64,000 nt of DNA from Chionis minor (lineage: Eukaryota; Chordata; Aves; Charadriiformes; Chionididae): positions 2,144,225 through 2,208,224 of the forward strand of contig VZSF01003227.1 in assembly GCA_013398295.1 (NCBI GenBank), read 5' to 3'. Below, piece after piece: positions 33,177-45,200 of the stretch. The notes under the pieces were generated by a model that saw only the letters and a list, made by a program, of their open reading frames with translations, did not search any database and was not told where the DNA came from. How positions within the stretch are numbered: position 1 is the stretch's first letter; every line of letters begins with the position of its first letter. The position numbers and the translations under genes were made by a program.

Positions 33177-36100
33177 GGAAGAAAGAAGAAAGGAAAAAGG
33201 TTTGAGATTTATTTTATTTTGCTTTTTTTAATATTATTTGGTGCTTGTNAAATATTCTTATCTCCCTGGTTCCTACAAAACCAGAGTTTGGGCAGTGCTG
33301 CTTAGCAGCCCATGCCATGCCCAGAGTTACCTAATTTCAACTGAGAGCTTTCTTTAAGGCAGAGCATCTTTGGGCCAAAAAATGTCTGGAAAAAGAAGCG
33401 GTGACTTCAGGCAAGACTCCTCCTATCGGTCCTCTATCAGTTAGTTTCCTTGTTTAAATATTTTGTATAGGTTTTCTCATACCTCTTGGAGGCAAAGGAA
33501 AAAGCAAAACATAGGGCATCTTGCAGTGATATGAGGGTCCGGTCGCTTGTCCAGGGGGATCCAGGCAGCTCTTCTCCTGAACCTGAAAGGAGCTGGAGGA
33601 GGCATGTGCTGGTGGTGTGGTGTTATCTTTTTCATAAGAAAAACACCGATTTCACAAAATAACTTCTGCCCTGCTATTTGTACATCTGCGAAAATGAATG
33701 TGCCAAGCTGAAATTTTTGGAAACCAAAGCAGTTCACGGCTCATTTACTGTTGTGTAAACAGAGATCAGGTCCCCGGTATTTCTGAAAGTTCCCCTCCGC
33801 CTGTAACAGCCTTTGCCAGTGTGAGCTTTCCTTTTCATCCTGCTGCCTTTTTCCCAGTCCCAACACATCTTGAATTCACGACACGGGAATGTCCCATGGC
33901 TCCGAGAAGGGCATCAAAAGGGAGATGCGTGACCCAGGGCAGCAGGGCCGAGTCTCTGCCTGGCTTGACCATCCCTTCTGTGCAAATCAAGACAAGCGTT
34001 CCGTGCCCCAAGTGCAAATAGTATTTGCTACGTGATCTTCTAAGATCCCCACGATTCCTTGTCAAAGAAACCATGGGCGTGAGTCAGAAATCCCCTGACC
34101 AGAAATACCGCATCTCCAAGCTGTTTGTGTCTTAAATTCTGGTGGACAGACCTTTGTCCCTGGAGGATGTATGTTACCGTATGATTCACTTTTTTGGTAT
34201 GAAGCCTTTACTCCCACACTGCTTCCTCCTCCTTTCACCTTTAGGAAGGTGAGGGTTTCTTTCTTATCTCTTTAGCCTTTTTTTTTTTTTCCCCCCTTCT
34301 CAGGTTTTCTTTGGAAAGGCTTGGCATAGGTTCCCAGAATCGGATTCCTGCAGGTTGCCTAGGGTTGTCTGCTACAGTATCGTCCCAGCTTTACAGCATC
34401 AGAGCCTTTCCTCTTCCTGGCCTTAAAATCACATTTGCTTCGGTTCCACACCCGGCATCCATCCTGCAGTTGTTGAAAGCACGTTATGTCTGCAGCCCGG
34501 TGTGACGCTGTCTCTGGTTCCCAGAGTTGGTCCTTTGATCCAATCTAGAGCACCCAAACCACATTCTTTTGCACTGGATTCCTGGGACACAGAGCAGGTT
34601 CAAAAAAGACTGTGTGAAGCCTGTGTTGTTGGAGGGAAAAGAGGACGCAGCAAAGGCTCTCGGAGCTTTTTTGGGTACTGTTTCATGGAGGGGAAAATGA
34701 GACTTTTCTTGGGCTTTTCTTTGCCTTGTCTTTATCACTGCCCAACAGAAGGGGCTTCAGGGACTGGGGAAGTGGAAGGCACGGGCTGAGATGAAGTAGA
34801 AGAGTGGTCACTATTAGCTGGGTGCCAGAATGCCCTGGTGATATAGAGTAGCTGTAGGAAACGGTGTGAGACTCGATGGAGTTGTTTGGGGTTGGCCTTG
34901 ACTTCTTTTAAATGAAGTGATCATCTCAACTTGTAACTTGATGTCAGTTTGATGCCATAAAGCACTTTAAATGGAACTGGTCTTGTCCCTTTTCACTTTG
35001 GTTACGTGGAGACAATCAGCTTTGCCATTGCTACCCCCCTCTGCATCCCCAGCAAAATCCGAGCGGCAAGTAGGCATATTCCTGGTTTGGTTTGGTTTTA
35101 CCCCGGGAGAGGAGGAAGGGTCAAGCTTTTTGTACTATTTTTAGACCACAGTGGGTGTGAATCTGAAGTCCCACTGCAGGCAGGGTGAGTGGTGGGACCA
35201 GAGGAACTGGCTTCTGATGGCTCAGGTGTATTCCCCAGGAGAGCTCATGCCGGCGTCACCATCACCTTCCTCACAGCAGGTTCTGCTGCCGGTAGGGAAG
35301 CAGTCCCGCCAGCGGTTTGCCCTCCACCACCTTTTCCTTGAAGAAACCCAGAGCGAAGGAGGTGTAGAGGGATGCAACCAAAAAAAAGTGAAGTGAGGCC
35401 CTTTCCATGCACTAAGTTATTTACTGTCCAGGCCATTGGGAGACCTCCCAGGTGCCATCCCTGGGGCAGGAGCTCTCTCCACCGCTGAGCACGGACTCTT
35501 CTTTTCACTCTTGAAGTTTGACCACTGCTGAGAAGCACAGCAACGCCATTAGCTTGTGTGGATTTGTACTGCCTGTCGAAGGCAAGAGCATCCACAGAGT
35601 CTGATGATCTTTGCACCTTCCTTGAGGCACTAGGATATCTCAAAGCTGTTGCCGAAACACCCAAATCCAGTCCTTCCAAATGCCACTGGGTCAGATGAGG
35701 TTCATCAGGTGCCAAATCCCAAGGAAGCAGTCTAGGATATCTGCGGCACGGGGCAAGGGAGGACTGGGCAGGGGGCACAAAAGAGTATCTGCTAAAATCC
35801 CACAAAACATTCCTTGTTAACCAGAACTCTGGAAATTATTCTGCCTGCTGGCCAGGTTTGGGAATTTAACATAATTTAAGGCATCCTTTTAAATAAAAAA
35901 ACCTCCCCTGCTGCTCGTTAACTCTTGCTTCGTTTGTCAGAATGGGCAGCCATCAGCAATTAGTTCTTGATCGGGTGACGCAGCTAAGTTTTAAAGGTAG
36001 GCGAGCTGAACTGGCTTAATCTCCTACACCTCGTGCTCTTGAGCGATGGGAAGGGCAACGCTAGCTCCCTTCCCACCTGCCTTTTCGGGGCTTCCTGCCC

Positions 36101-36485
36101 TTTCCTTCCACACGCATTTCACTGACACTGATGCTTTGCCCAAATATATTCAGCTTCCATTGCTTGGGGGGGAGGGGGGAACAGGATAACATCCACTGCT
36201 TTGCATACAGCTATAAGCTTCGTATGTATTTAAGCTGTCTATAGGTATCCATCCTTTCCGTGCTCTAAAGTATTTTACTATTTTCTTTGTTGATATTAAA
36301 CACTGACTCAAAAAAAAAAACATTTAAAAAAAAAAAAAATCTTATGTCCAGTTCAGTTCGCCTATGGTTAAAGTTTAGCCTGGTGTTTAGTTTGTACTAA
36401 TATGGAATGCACTTGAGTAATTCCCAGAGCATTGAGGAGGTGTATTATAATAACCTGATATACCTCTGCTTTTGGTTTGTTTCTT

Positions 36486-36518
36486 AAAAAATAAATAAAT
36501 AAATAAATAAATAAAAAA
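36486..36518. repeat. (AAAT)n microsatellite in AKAP13 3' UTR
   Basis: About seven units of aaat/aata that contain several overlapping AATAAA hexamers, about 270 bases before the proposed poly(A) signal. Confidence 0.9.
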
Positions 36519-36780
36519 TGCTTTGCATTTTCATGGTGAACCCGTTAAAAAAAAAAAAACTTTAAAAAAAAAGTTGAAAAACAGAATTTTTAAAAAAGAG
36601 GGTAAAACCTAATTGCTGTATGTTAATTTGTAATTATGTAAAAAGTGAGCAGGTTATTGACTGTAAAATTCTTCAGTTTTTCTGTAACTTGCCAGAAACC
36701 ATTAGGTTTTGTAACAAGCTTTTATTTATCTTCCTTTTTAGTTATCAGCATCAACCTCTTGTAAAGTCATTTTTCCTCTA

Positions 36781-36786
36781 AATAAA
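36781..36786 (+). terminator. AKAP13: AKAP13 poly(A) signal AATAAA
   Basis: Canonical AATAAA at the end of an AT-rich 3' UTR-like stretch, followed by T/G-containing sequence (ttgattttaagtctgag). Sequence composition changes to GC-richer intergenic DNA soon after. This is the best candidate for the main 3' end of AKAP13. Confidence 0.65.
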
Positions 36787-36805
36787 TTTGATTTTAAGTC
36801 TGAGA

Positions 36806-39800
36806 TTTCTGCCTAATTTGATTCCACACCTTTGGTATTTCTGCTGTTGACTTTGTTGCGCCGAGGCTGAATGAACAGCCGTAACCCTAACCTGTAATCA
36901 AATGTTTGCATTGCTTTGATCATCTGAATTCCAGCCTGCACCCATTGCACTCTTTAACTTACTTTCCTTCCCTTAGAAGATTTGCATTTAGCTGAAGGGC
37001 AGGTGGCCATAATGATCTTCAGCTCCTTGGGGTTTTCTCCCCCCGACACAAGGCACAAGGCTTTTCATCTTTTTACAAGAAGAGGAAGTGTCACAGCCAT
37101 TAGCTCAGCCACTTGGACCCCATCAGTCAGGTGGCTGCACGCAGTATCTTACGGCACCCGCTAAAATCGCGCTGCGTCTCTGGCAAATCCTGGACACGGT
37201 GGGTTTATCGCATTTGGCTGAGGGAACTGTGAGATGCTACGTCTCGTTTCGGGGATGGGGAGAGCAAGAGGGGTGTTTGCACCCACGATGCAGCCTGCTT
37301 TACGTATTTCCACGTCCCCTGCAAGAGAAGGTCCAGCAGAAACGCCGTAGCCAGCGTCGGTACGTTGTTCCCAGTGTCTGCAGGCGTCAGTCCAGGCAGA
37401 AGAGGGTGCCAGAAGTACAGAGCCGAAGCAGGACTTGCTCCCCAGCACAATGAGGAGCCGGCACAGCTGCAGTTTCTCCACCCTTATTTTCTTTTACCTG
37501 TAAAAGGGATCACAGCTGCCCCTGGACCACTAGTCCTGCACGGGGTTTGAGCATCCTCACCCTAGGCAGAAGGAGCAGGGAGACTCGCACCCTTCGTCCT
37601 TTGCGTATTGATGTTGAGACAGAGGAATTGCTGAAATTGCATCTTTTATTTCACTTGTCTTCAGAGGTGAGATAGGGAAGGAGAGAGGCTGCTTGAGCAC
37701 CATCAGATGTATTCATCAAAGCTTTCAGGTCATGGACGTGAACCCTGCTCAGCAGCGTTGGGTTGTTTCTTAACAGGCGTTGGGAAATGCCAACCCACCC
37801 TCCCGTGCCCCGTTAACCAGCAGTGCCCGGCGTGTATTTTCCCCCCTCCTCACATCTTGTGTTGCACATGCTGTTCTGAAAAGCTGGACCAAACCTACGC
37901 CCTGTCACGCAGCACTTGCTCCCAGGCGGGCAGCTCCCTGGCTGTGAGACAGGAGATGAAAGAGCTCGCTTATCGCCACGGCTGCTCAGTAGTCCTTGTT
38001 TTATTTGCATTCCCATTCGTCCTAGCTCACCTATTTACCGAAGCAAATAAAAAGCTTTTGCTGAACCGTCGAGTCCTGTGTGTGCAGTTTCAGGAGCGTG
38101 TTTTCCTGTGGCCCCTCTGGGCTCTGCACCCTGGATGCCCAACAAAAAGCACCCCTGGGGTTACCCCCGGCTCTTGCTTGGCTGCGGTCAAAACAAGGGC
38201 AGTGGGGGCGGCTGCTGGCAGCATCAGATCCAGCCAAGCATCGGTCAGCCAGGCTGCTGCGATCCAACCAGCATCGGTCATGGGAGGATGAAGGATGTGT
38301 TTGCGGATGACAAATCACGTGTAGAAACCCAGATTCTCGCTGAATCAAGCTCCTGCCAGGGAAAGGCCGGGGTGCAGAGCAACCCAGGCAGCAGGAGCTT
38401 CTCTGGTCCTGCACCTCACAAACGAAACCACTCCTATTTCCATAGGGCAGAGGGAGCACGGGCATGCAGTGCAAATTGCCCTTGGCCGAGGAGGAAACAC
38501 AGGACCTCACCTCTCTCAGCCATCTCCGTGGGGCAATTTGAATATCCTAAACCAGCTTTCCACAATTTCATCCACAGACCAAGCTCTGAGCCGTTACGGC
38601 ACGGCTAAGGTGAAGTGGATGTTCTCTCCAGACCTTACGGGTCAATTATTTTCTTTGCCCCCCCCCAAGCAGTAGTGATGTGTTCCTGAGCATCCCAGCC
38701 CAGCCTACGCTTTTCCTTGGCAACCAAAGTTAGAGCAAAAGCTCTTTGCGGGGCCATGTGGTGGGTCATCTGGATGTGGCTGGATTTTCACTGTCACCTT
38801 CACCTAGAAGTGGCCATAAAGGATCCTGAAAGATCCTTACACTCGGATGGGACTCTAAAAGGAGCATTGACAGGTGCCGGAGAAGCTCTTTGGAAAGACA
38901 GTTTAGTGACTCCTTTAACATTTGCATTATCTGCGTTTGCCCTTTCCTGCCCTTGCTGGGTTCAGTCCCGGTGCTGGCTCCAAGGTGAGAAATTGGAGGT
39001 CTGGGAGGACACAGGTGTGAGCTGGGCTGGACCTGGCAGACAGGCTGCCCATTCATGGAGGTTTTATTAAGAGAAGGAAAGGCAAAACCCTAATTAGTTC
39101 AGCGAGTGAGTGAGAGGCTGTGTGATCAGATAGAAGGTGACCAGTGAAGGAATGACCTACCTTTGCCAGAGAAGGCACCTGGCTTTTGTTAATTAGTTAG
39201 AGGGGATGTTGAACACTGCAAATGTGTTGATTTGTTTGGGGTTGGAACATGTTTAAATTAAGGGGAAAACACTATTCAACACTAGCGACTGGTGCGAAAG
39301 CCCGTACAAGTGAGCGCCCCCAGCCCTCACAGGGATGGGCAGGCACGGTGGGTGTCCCTAAACCCCCAAAAAAGTTATCCACACCTCTTGAAACACCTCC
39401 AAACCAGGCTTTGCTGTAGAGCCCGCTGTCCTGCCCTCCCTTCTGAGGTGGTTCGGGGGAGGATGCTGCAGGATCGGGACCGGCTCCCTGCACCCCACTG
39501 CCTGCACAGCTCTTCCTGTGTCCCGGGGCTCCTTTTGCATGGCCACAACGTGTTCAACAGGGCTAGGAATGGCAGCCGGCGGTCTGGGCTGGAGGACATC
39601 CCGGGGGCTTGTTTCATTCCCTTTGCTCTCTCCTTTCTCTACCACCCACCCCTTGCTTGGCTGGCAATTCCCGACACCCCCTGACCTCTCGCCGCAGCTT
39701 GGCGTCTCTCCCTCCGGCTCTCGGCGTCTCCAGACGCTCTTTCTTTCCCCTTTCCTTTCATGGAAAGAGCTGCTCCTCACCGGCTGCGTCTTTCCAGCCA

Positions 39801-42800
39801 GCCTAATTAGACAGGAGCCTAATTAGAGCCGAGCAGGAGGGCTGAGTCATTAGCAGAGCCCTGCGGGAAGCCCTGGAGCAGCCGTGGGCTCTGCGGGGCG
39901 GCAGCGTGGGCAGAGGATGGGGCCGGGATGCGGCGGGCGCTCGGGTGGGTGCGGAGAAGCGGCCGTCGGAGGGAAACGGCTCCTGTTCATCTGTGCATGT
40001 GTAATTCCTCCAGACAGGGACCCAGAAATGGAGTGACGGATGCTTCCCTACTTCCCAGCACCTGCCGGAGAGCCAACACGCTGGGGGCCCCGGTGCTGCT
40101 GGTGTGGCACGAGGGCAGAGGCTGTCTGTCCATCCCAGCCAGCCAGGGAAGTTAGGAACCAAAAGGGCTTTTCCTGGCAGCCCTTAAGCTTTTTTTCTCC
40201 TTGTTTTGTTTCTACTCATCGCTGTTAACACAGGGCTGTCCCCCACAATGAGCCGGCATCCCTGCTGGTGGCTGCAGGGAGAAGGGTCCCTGCTGGGGTG
40301 GAAAAAGAGTAAGGGGAGCAGCAAGAAATTGCAATGTTTTCTCTGGACAGAACCTCAGGACTGGGGTTAGGTGTGACTTTCTATCGGTTATTAAATCACA
40401 TCCTGGCCAAAGTGCCAGAGGCTTTTTAACGAGTACAAGGTGTGCCATCCCTGCACCGTTTTTCCAGCCCCAGCTGGGAGAGGAGGGCTTCCCAGGAGAG
40501 GCAGAACTGAAAAAAACCCACACATTTTGTGATTCCCGAGCTCCGTGGCTCCCAAAGGGATGTCAGGAGGAATGAAAGGACACATTGGCCAGCCGGGATC
40601 AGTCCTCTTGAACCCTTTCCCTGTCTTCATTTGGAGGAGGGGCACACAAATACAGAGGGGTCCTTGTCCGGGATGTCTGTGGCCATCAGTGATGCAGCGT
40701 GCGCTGGGGAGAGGGAAGTGAGATGTCCAGGCGCTGACAGCGTGAAAGCCAGGCTTTCTTCCACCTAATTGGATTTGTTATTCAGCCGAGAAACACTGAA
40801 TGGCTTCGGTGGGCTCCGAGCTCGCAATTCCAGCGAGGAAGTCGGCACGACGTGGTAAAGTAGGTCACACTGCTGCAAACAGGGCTGGTGGTTTCGCACA
40901 GCAGCCGGCAATGTTAAATAAGGAGGTGGTGAAATGGAAAGAAAAGGGAGATTGTAAGGGAGGAATGAAAAAATTAGCTCAGCCTCCACTGTTCACTCCC
41001 ACCAGGAGTCCCTGCTGCAGGCTCCCATCTGGGGCCCCCCCAGCGCTGCCGCTGGTGCCCGGAGGTCACCAGCATCCTGCTCTGCACTGGAGCGGGAGGG
41101 ATTGGGCCCAGTTTAAATTTCCAGTTGGCGGCCGAGAGATGATGGCAATGGTTTCTTCTGCTCTTGGAAGCTTGACTTCATGAGCAGCGTTCCCTGAGAC
41201 AGCATTTTGTGACCTGAACCGTCTTCAGGGACTAAACTGCTTTGGCTTTATCCAAAGGGAGAAGGTGCATGAGGAATAGGAAAACAATTTGAGGCAGGAC
41301 ATGCCTACCACAGGGAGGATGTGCAATGCCGGGGCATTAACTAACACGCAGGAGAAAATGACAAGCCAAGGACAGGGGGCCTCAGTGCTCTCGACAAAAG
41401 TGGACAAATCTGAAAGCACGTTGGATGGCTGGCAAAAACGCTCCTCCACTCCAATTACATGTCTAAAATGCCAGAGCCAGCCTCTGGATGGATGTGAGGC
41501 TTCCTCAGACACCGGAGGTATTAAATCACCAGCTACTCTGCTTTTAATTGACTCTAGCGACAAAGGGAGAGCGAGCTCAAATGATAATTCCCTGTAGGGC
41601 TTCACCGCACAGTAGTAGTATTTCAAGGGCAGCTAGGGTCAGGCTGGGAAAATGCATATTTAAAAACCAACAAGGCGCTGTGAGTTTCATTTAAATAAGA
41701 CATAGGAGAACCAGCTCTTTGCGTCTGGGGAGTTTCAGCCCAGTCAGTCCCTGGGGCTGGGGGAGGTCTGGTCCCGCTAGCTGCCTGCCTGGTCCCATCT
41801 CCAAACATCTCCCTGCCCTCTGCTCCCAAATACTTCTTGGAGAGTGGGGAGCACCCTGTTAGAGCCCATGGGCGAGCTCCAGACTGGGCCAGAGGGTGGG
41901 CTGTAAGGAGCCATGTCCTGCCCAAGCTCTCCTGTGGGGCGGGTCCCCACAAAACAAGGCAGGAGGTGTTGGACGAGCCACCCTTTGGTGGCCTGGGTCT
42001 GCCAGCAGCGCTTTGCTGCCATACCTGGGTCTGAGCAAGGGCCGGATCCTTGCAAGACCCTGCACCTCCAGGGGGATCTCCGTGCTGGGCTCCTGGCCAC
42101 CTCCTTGGGAAGATGCCTGAGCTCCCAACACCCTACAGCGAGGGTTGGCTGTAGCACGCGGGCACGTTTCCCCGGAGCTTGGGAACATACAACCCCTGTC
42201 ATGTTACCAGACGAGACGCTTTCCCAAGCGCTGGCTCCCAGGCGAAGCTGAGCTTGACCTGCTGAGATGGCAAAAAAGCTCTTTCAAGAAAGCAAAACAA
42301 ATCACGTTTTACATTTCTTCCCCTGTACCTCCCAGTTCAAACCCAGTCCCGCTCCGGCTGTAGCTTTATTCTGACTGTTACATCCGTTTCCATCTCCCGC
42401 TCCCCTTTTACTTTGTTGCTGCTAACCAAGAAACCTTTGTATTTTGCATCGCGCGTTTAATTCCGTAGCAACAGGTTGCTGCTGTCACAGCAGCTGCTGA
42501 TTGCTTTTGAATTGTCTTTCAGGCAAGCTCCAGAATAAATACAAAAGAGCAGGTCTTTGCATGGCTCATATCAAAACTAGCCAGTCGCAAAGCCTCCCGT
42601 GCTGGTATTTAAAGTCCCGGAGTCCTGAATCAACAAAACAGAAAGGGATTTCATTCACACACTCCCTCTTTTTCCCTCTCCTGCTCATCAAACAGTGATT
42701 TCTACCCTGAAATGATTTCCCAAAGGGCTCTTTAATGAGCTTTTTCTATGGAGCCTTACACTCCTATCTGCCCAGCTTACATCAGCTAACACTGCTGCCC

Positions 42801-43660
42801 ACCCGGCTCCTGTGGGCAAGGAGGAATGTTCCCAGTCGCCTTTAGAGCTCAGAAATTCAGGCTCCAAATCCCTTTGAGACCCTGCGTAACACCCGTAGGA
42901 AGCTTTGCTCCCCAAGCCCACAGGCCCCTGCTAGCAAGAGGTGGCAAATGGGAACTTGCAAGGCTGTGGCGTATTGCTTGGAACACACGCGTTCCCAGTC
43001 CCGAGCAAAGCTGGAGCTGCTGGTCTGGTAGTGGGGGAGACCCCGGAGCCTTCCCAGAACAGGGCTGGGTCAGACCCCTGCTCTTCTGGGATGGGGAGAG
43101 ATGCACACGGAGGAGGCGCATGAACAGGAGCCCCAGCTGGAAAGCCCATCTTGTCTGTCAACAGGCCCCTTTCTTGGGAGCCGCAGCAGCCAAGCGAAGG
43201 CAAATAAGGAAAACAGAAGCATAAATTCTTCTCGTCTTCCTTAGAAATTACTGGCTTTCCCTGCAGGAGTACGGCTGTGTCTGGGTTGGGCCGCCTCGAC
43301 CTATTTGGCAGATATCAGCGTTACAGACTTGCAAGTTCTCCTAAAAATCACGTCACGGTCAAGCTGAGGGAAAGCGGCGGTGGGGAAGGAGACACGTGAT
43401 GTCCTTAGGATGCGAGAAGCCCTGGACTTTATTCCCAGATCTACCACTAACCTTGGACGAGACACTTGACATTGTGCCTCAGTTTCCCAGGCGCTTGAAG
43501 CACTAATAATTACAGCCGGGCTGGTTGCTTAGGAGGCTGTTTGAGAACCGCCGAGCGCCAACCCTGTTATTATTCCTCGGCCCTGTTATTAGACCTAAAT
43601 CCAACTTGCTTAAGAATGAAGACTCCTGTGAAAAACACACAAATGGTTTCCCAGATCATC
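36806..43660. other. Intergenic region downstream of AKAP13
   Basis: About 6.9 kb of mostly non-repetitive, GC-richer sequence. No ORF resembles a known protein to me. It holds a possible distal plus-strand poly(A) site (38046) and tandem homeodomain-type motifs near 39.8 kb. Some of it may be readthrough 3' UTR of either gene. Confidence 0.6.
39800..39856. promoter_or_regulatory. Tandem CCTAATTAG motifs next to TGAGTCA
   Basis: CCTAATTAG occurs at 39802-39810 and again at 39818-39826. An AP-1/MAF-type TGAGTCA with flanking TAGCA follows at 39843-39855. The 16-base spacing of the homeodomain cores suggests a cis-regulatory element, with no functional evidence. Confidence 0.3.
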
Positions 43661-43663
43661 ATT

Positions 43664-43669
43664 TTTATT
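43664..43669 (-). terminator. Candidate distal KLHL25 poly(A) signal
   Basis: AATAAA on the minus strand followed at a suitable distance by a GT/T-rich element (tttgtgtgtttttc). The local context is good. It is 6.6 kb past the KLHL25 stop, so assignment is uncertain. Confidence 0.25.
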
Positions 43670-44269
43670 AAAGTTCGCAGGCAGCTGGAGGAAAAAAAAA
43701 AAAAACCAACCAAAACAACCAACCTTAGAAAATGTAAATAAACGTCATTCAGAGCATGGCAGACTGGCTGTGCACAAAGTGTGTTCTTCCCGGCAGCAAT
43801 GGGCGCTCGCTGCTCCGAAAAGACTTTTGTTGTTTGAAGCCATGTCAAGGCTTTTCAGCACATTGCATCATTCAGCTGGCCAGGCTTCAGCTTAACCTAA
43901 TCCAGGGGCGAAAGGCAAGCCCGGAGCATCTGCAGGACCAGGTCTGCCGTGGAGAGAAGTGGGATGCTCGGGTAGTGCAGGAGCAGCCTTCGGAGGTGGC
44001 CAGCCCTGGAAGAGGCCAGCCAGGAGCTGCATCCCTGTATCGACAGCCAAAATCCACGTGCCTTCCTCCACACTGTGAATGAGGAGCGACTCGGGCTGAC
44101 AGCACGGATAAACCCAAATTCAGCCGGCAGCCAGCAAGCGTGGATAACCTGGGGTAGCTACAGCCCAACCGCTGGTGGGCAATGTGCAGTCAAAAACGCT
44201 CCCACCTCTCCAAGGTGAAGCTGGGATGTCCACTGGGAAGGAGGGGGATCCCTCCCCAGCTCTCCCTGC

Positions 44270-45200
44270 GACGTTCCCCCAGTCTGCTCGCTTTCCCTCC
44301 GCGGCCCCCTCCCGAGGCGGGAGCTTTGCCCCGCTGCACCTCTCTGTTTCTGCTCGTTTGCTAATTACACCCTCACCCACGCCCTGCTCGGCGAGTGTGG
44401 CGGGGAAACTCAGAAGACCGGCTCTGTGCACGCAGCGGGTTTTATCTGGAGAATATCTCGGCAGCGGGGCCGGTGCCTTGGCACGCTAACAGAGCCGCCG
44501 CGCTCTTCCCAGCAGCTGCGTGCGGCGAGCTGCCCGGCCGCCGACCGCATCGCAACCGGCTGCAGCGAGGAAAGGGGGGGGGGTGGGGGGAAGATAAAAA
44601 AATAAAAAGGCCCAAAGTGCAAAACAAAAGGCACCTGCCCTGTTTTGCCACAGTACCCGGCGCTGCTGGCAGCCGCCCCAGATCCCACGCTTTAATGTTT
44701 CAACAGCCATCGTCTCCACGGAGCGGCCAGAGGCCCGGGAGAGCCAGGTGCTCTCTGCTGGGCTACCCCAGCCCCTTTTCCCTTTAAAAAACACTTCCAC
44801 TTCCAAACAGCAGCCATTGCCAATGGCAAGTTCACTGCTTTTAAAAAAAAAAAAAAAATTAATATTGCTTAACCCCCCCTCCCAAACGGAGTAACAAAAA
44901 GCACCTATCAGCTCCCCCCGCCGTGCTGCCGAGGGGTGCAGCCTGGTGCACACCCTCCATCTCCCCAGTCCCGTGGAGCCACTGGCACCCACGAGCCGTC
45001 CCCGCGCCCCCCCATACCCAGCCCCAGCCCGGCAGCCAGCGTTCCCGGCTCCTTGCTGTCCCTGCGTGGCCGCCGGCGGCGGGGCTGGGTGGCCCTTGGT
45101 TGCCCCCCGGCATGGTGCCGGCAGTGGGGCCGGCTGTTCCTCCCACTCCTGGTGCCGGGAAGGGACGCGAAAGGCTCCTCGGAGTCCTGTGCCAGAGGAC
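44270..45200. promoter_or_regulatory. Orphan GC/CpG-rich region
   Basis: Two GC-rich blocks (about 44.27-44.57 and 44.92-45.2 kb) with many CpGs sit between the 3' ends of the two convergent genes. A perfect 15-base palindrome containing CCAAT (44813-44827) and a 15-A tract lie between them. It could be an orphan CpG island or enhancer. Open frames here look like by-products of high GC. Confidence 0.35.

Larger units (their letters stand above)
31261..36805 (+). other. AKAP13: AKAP13 3' UTR (inferred extent)
   Basis: About 5.5 kb follow the stop without further exons of the gene. The stretch is AT-rich toward its end, with poly-A tracts and an AAAT microsatellite. It ends after a good poly(A) signal at 36781. 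A Pumilio-type TGTATATA lies at 31678-31685. The extent is inferred, and shorter isoforms are possible. A single N at 33249 marks an uncertain base. Confidence 0.65.

Noticed and set aside
42478..42494. Hairpin RNA or terminator from the 17-base palindrome
   Set aside because: A one-base loop cannot fold as a stable stem-loop, and there is no precursor-like structure around it.
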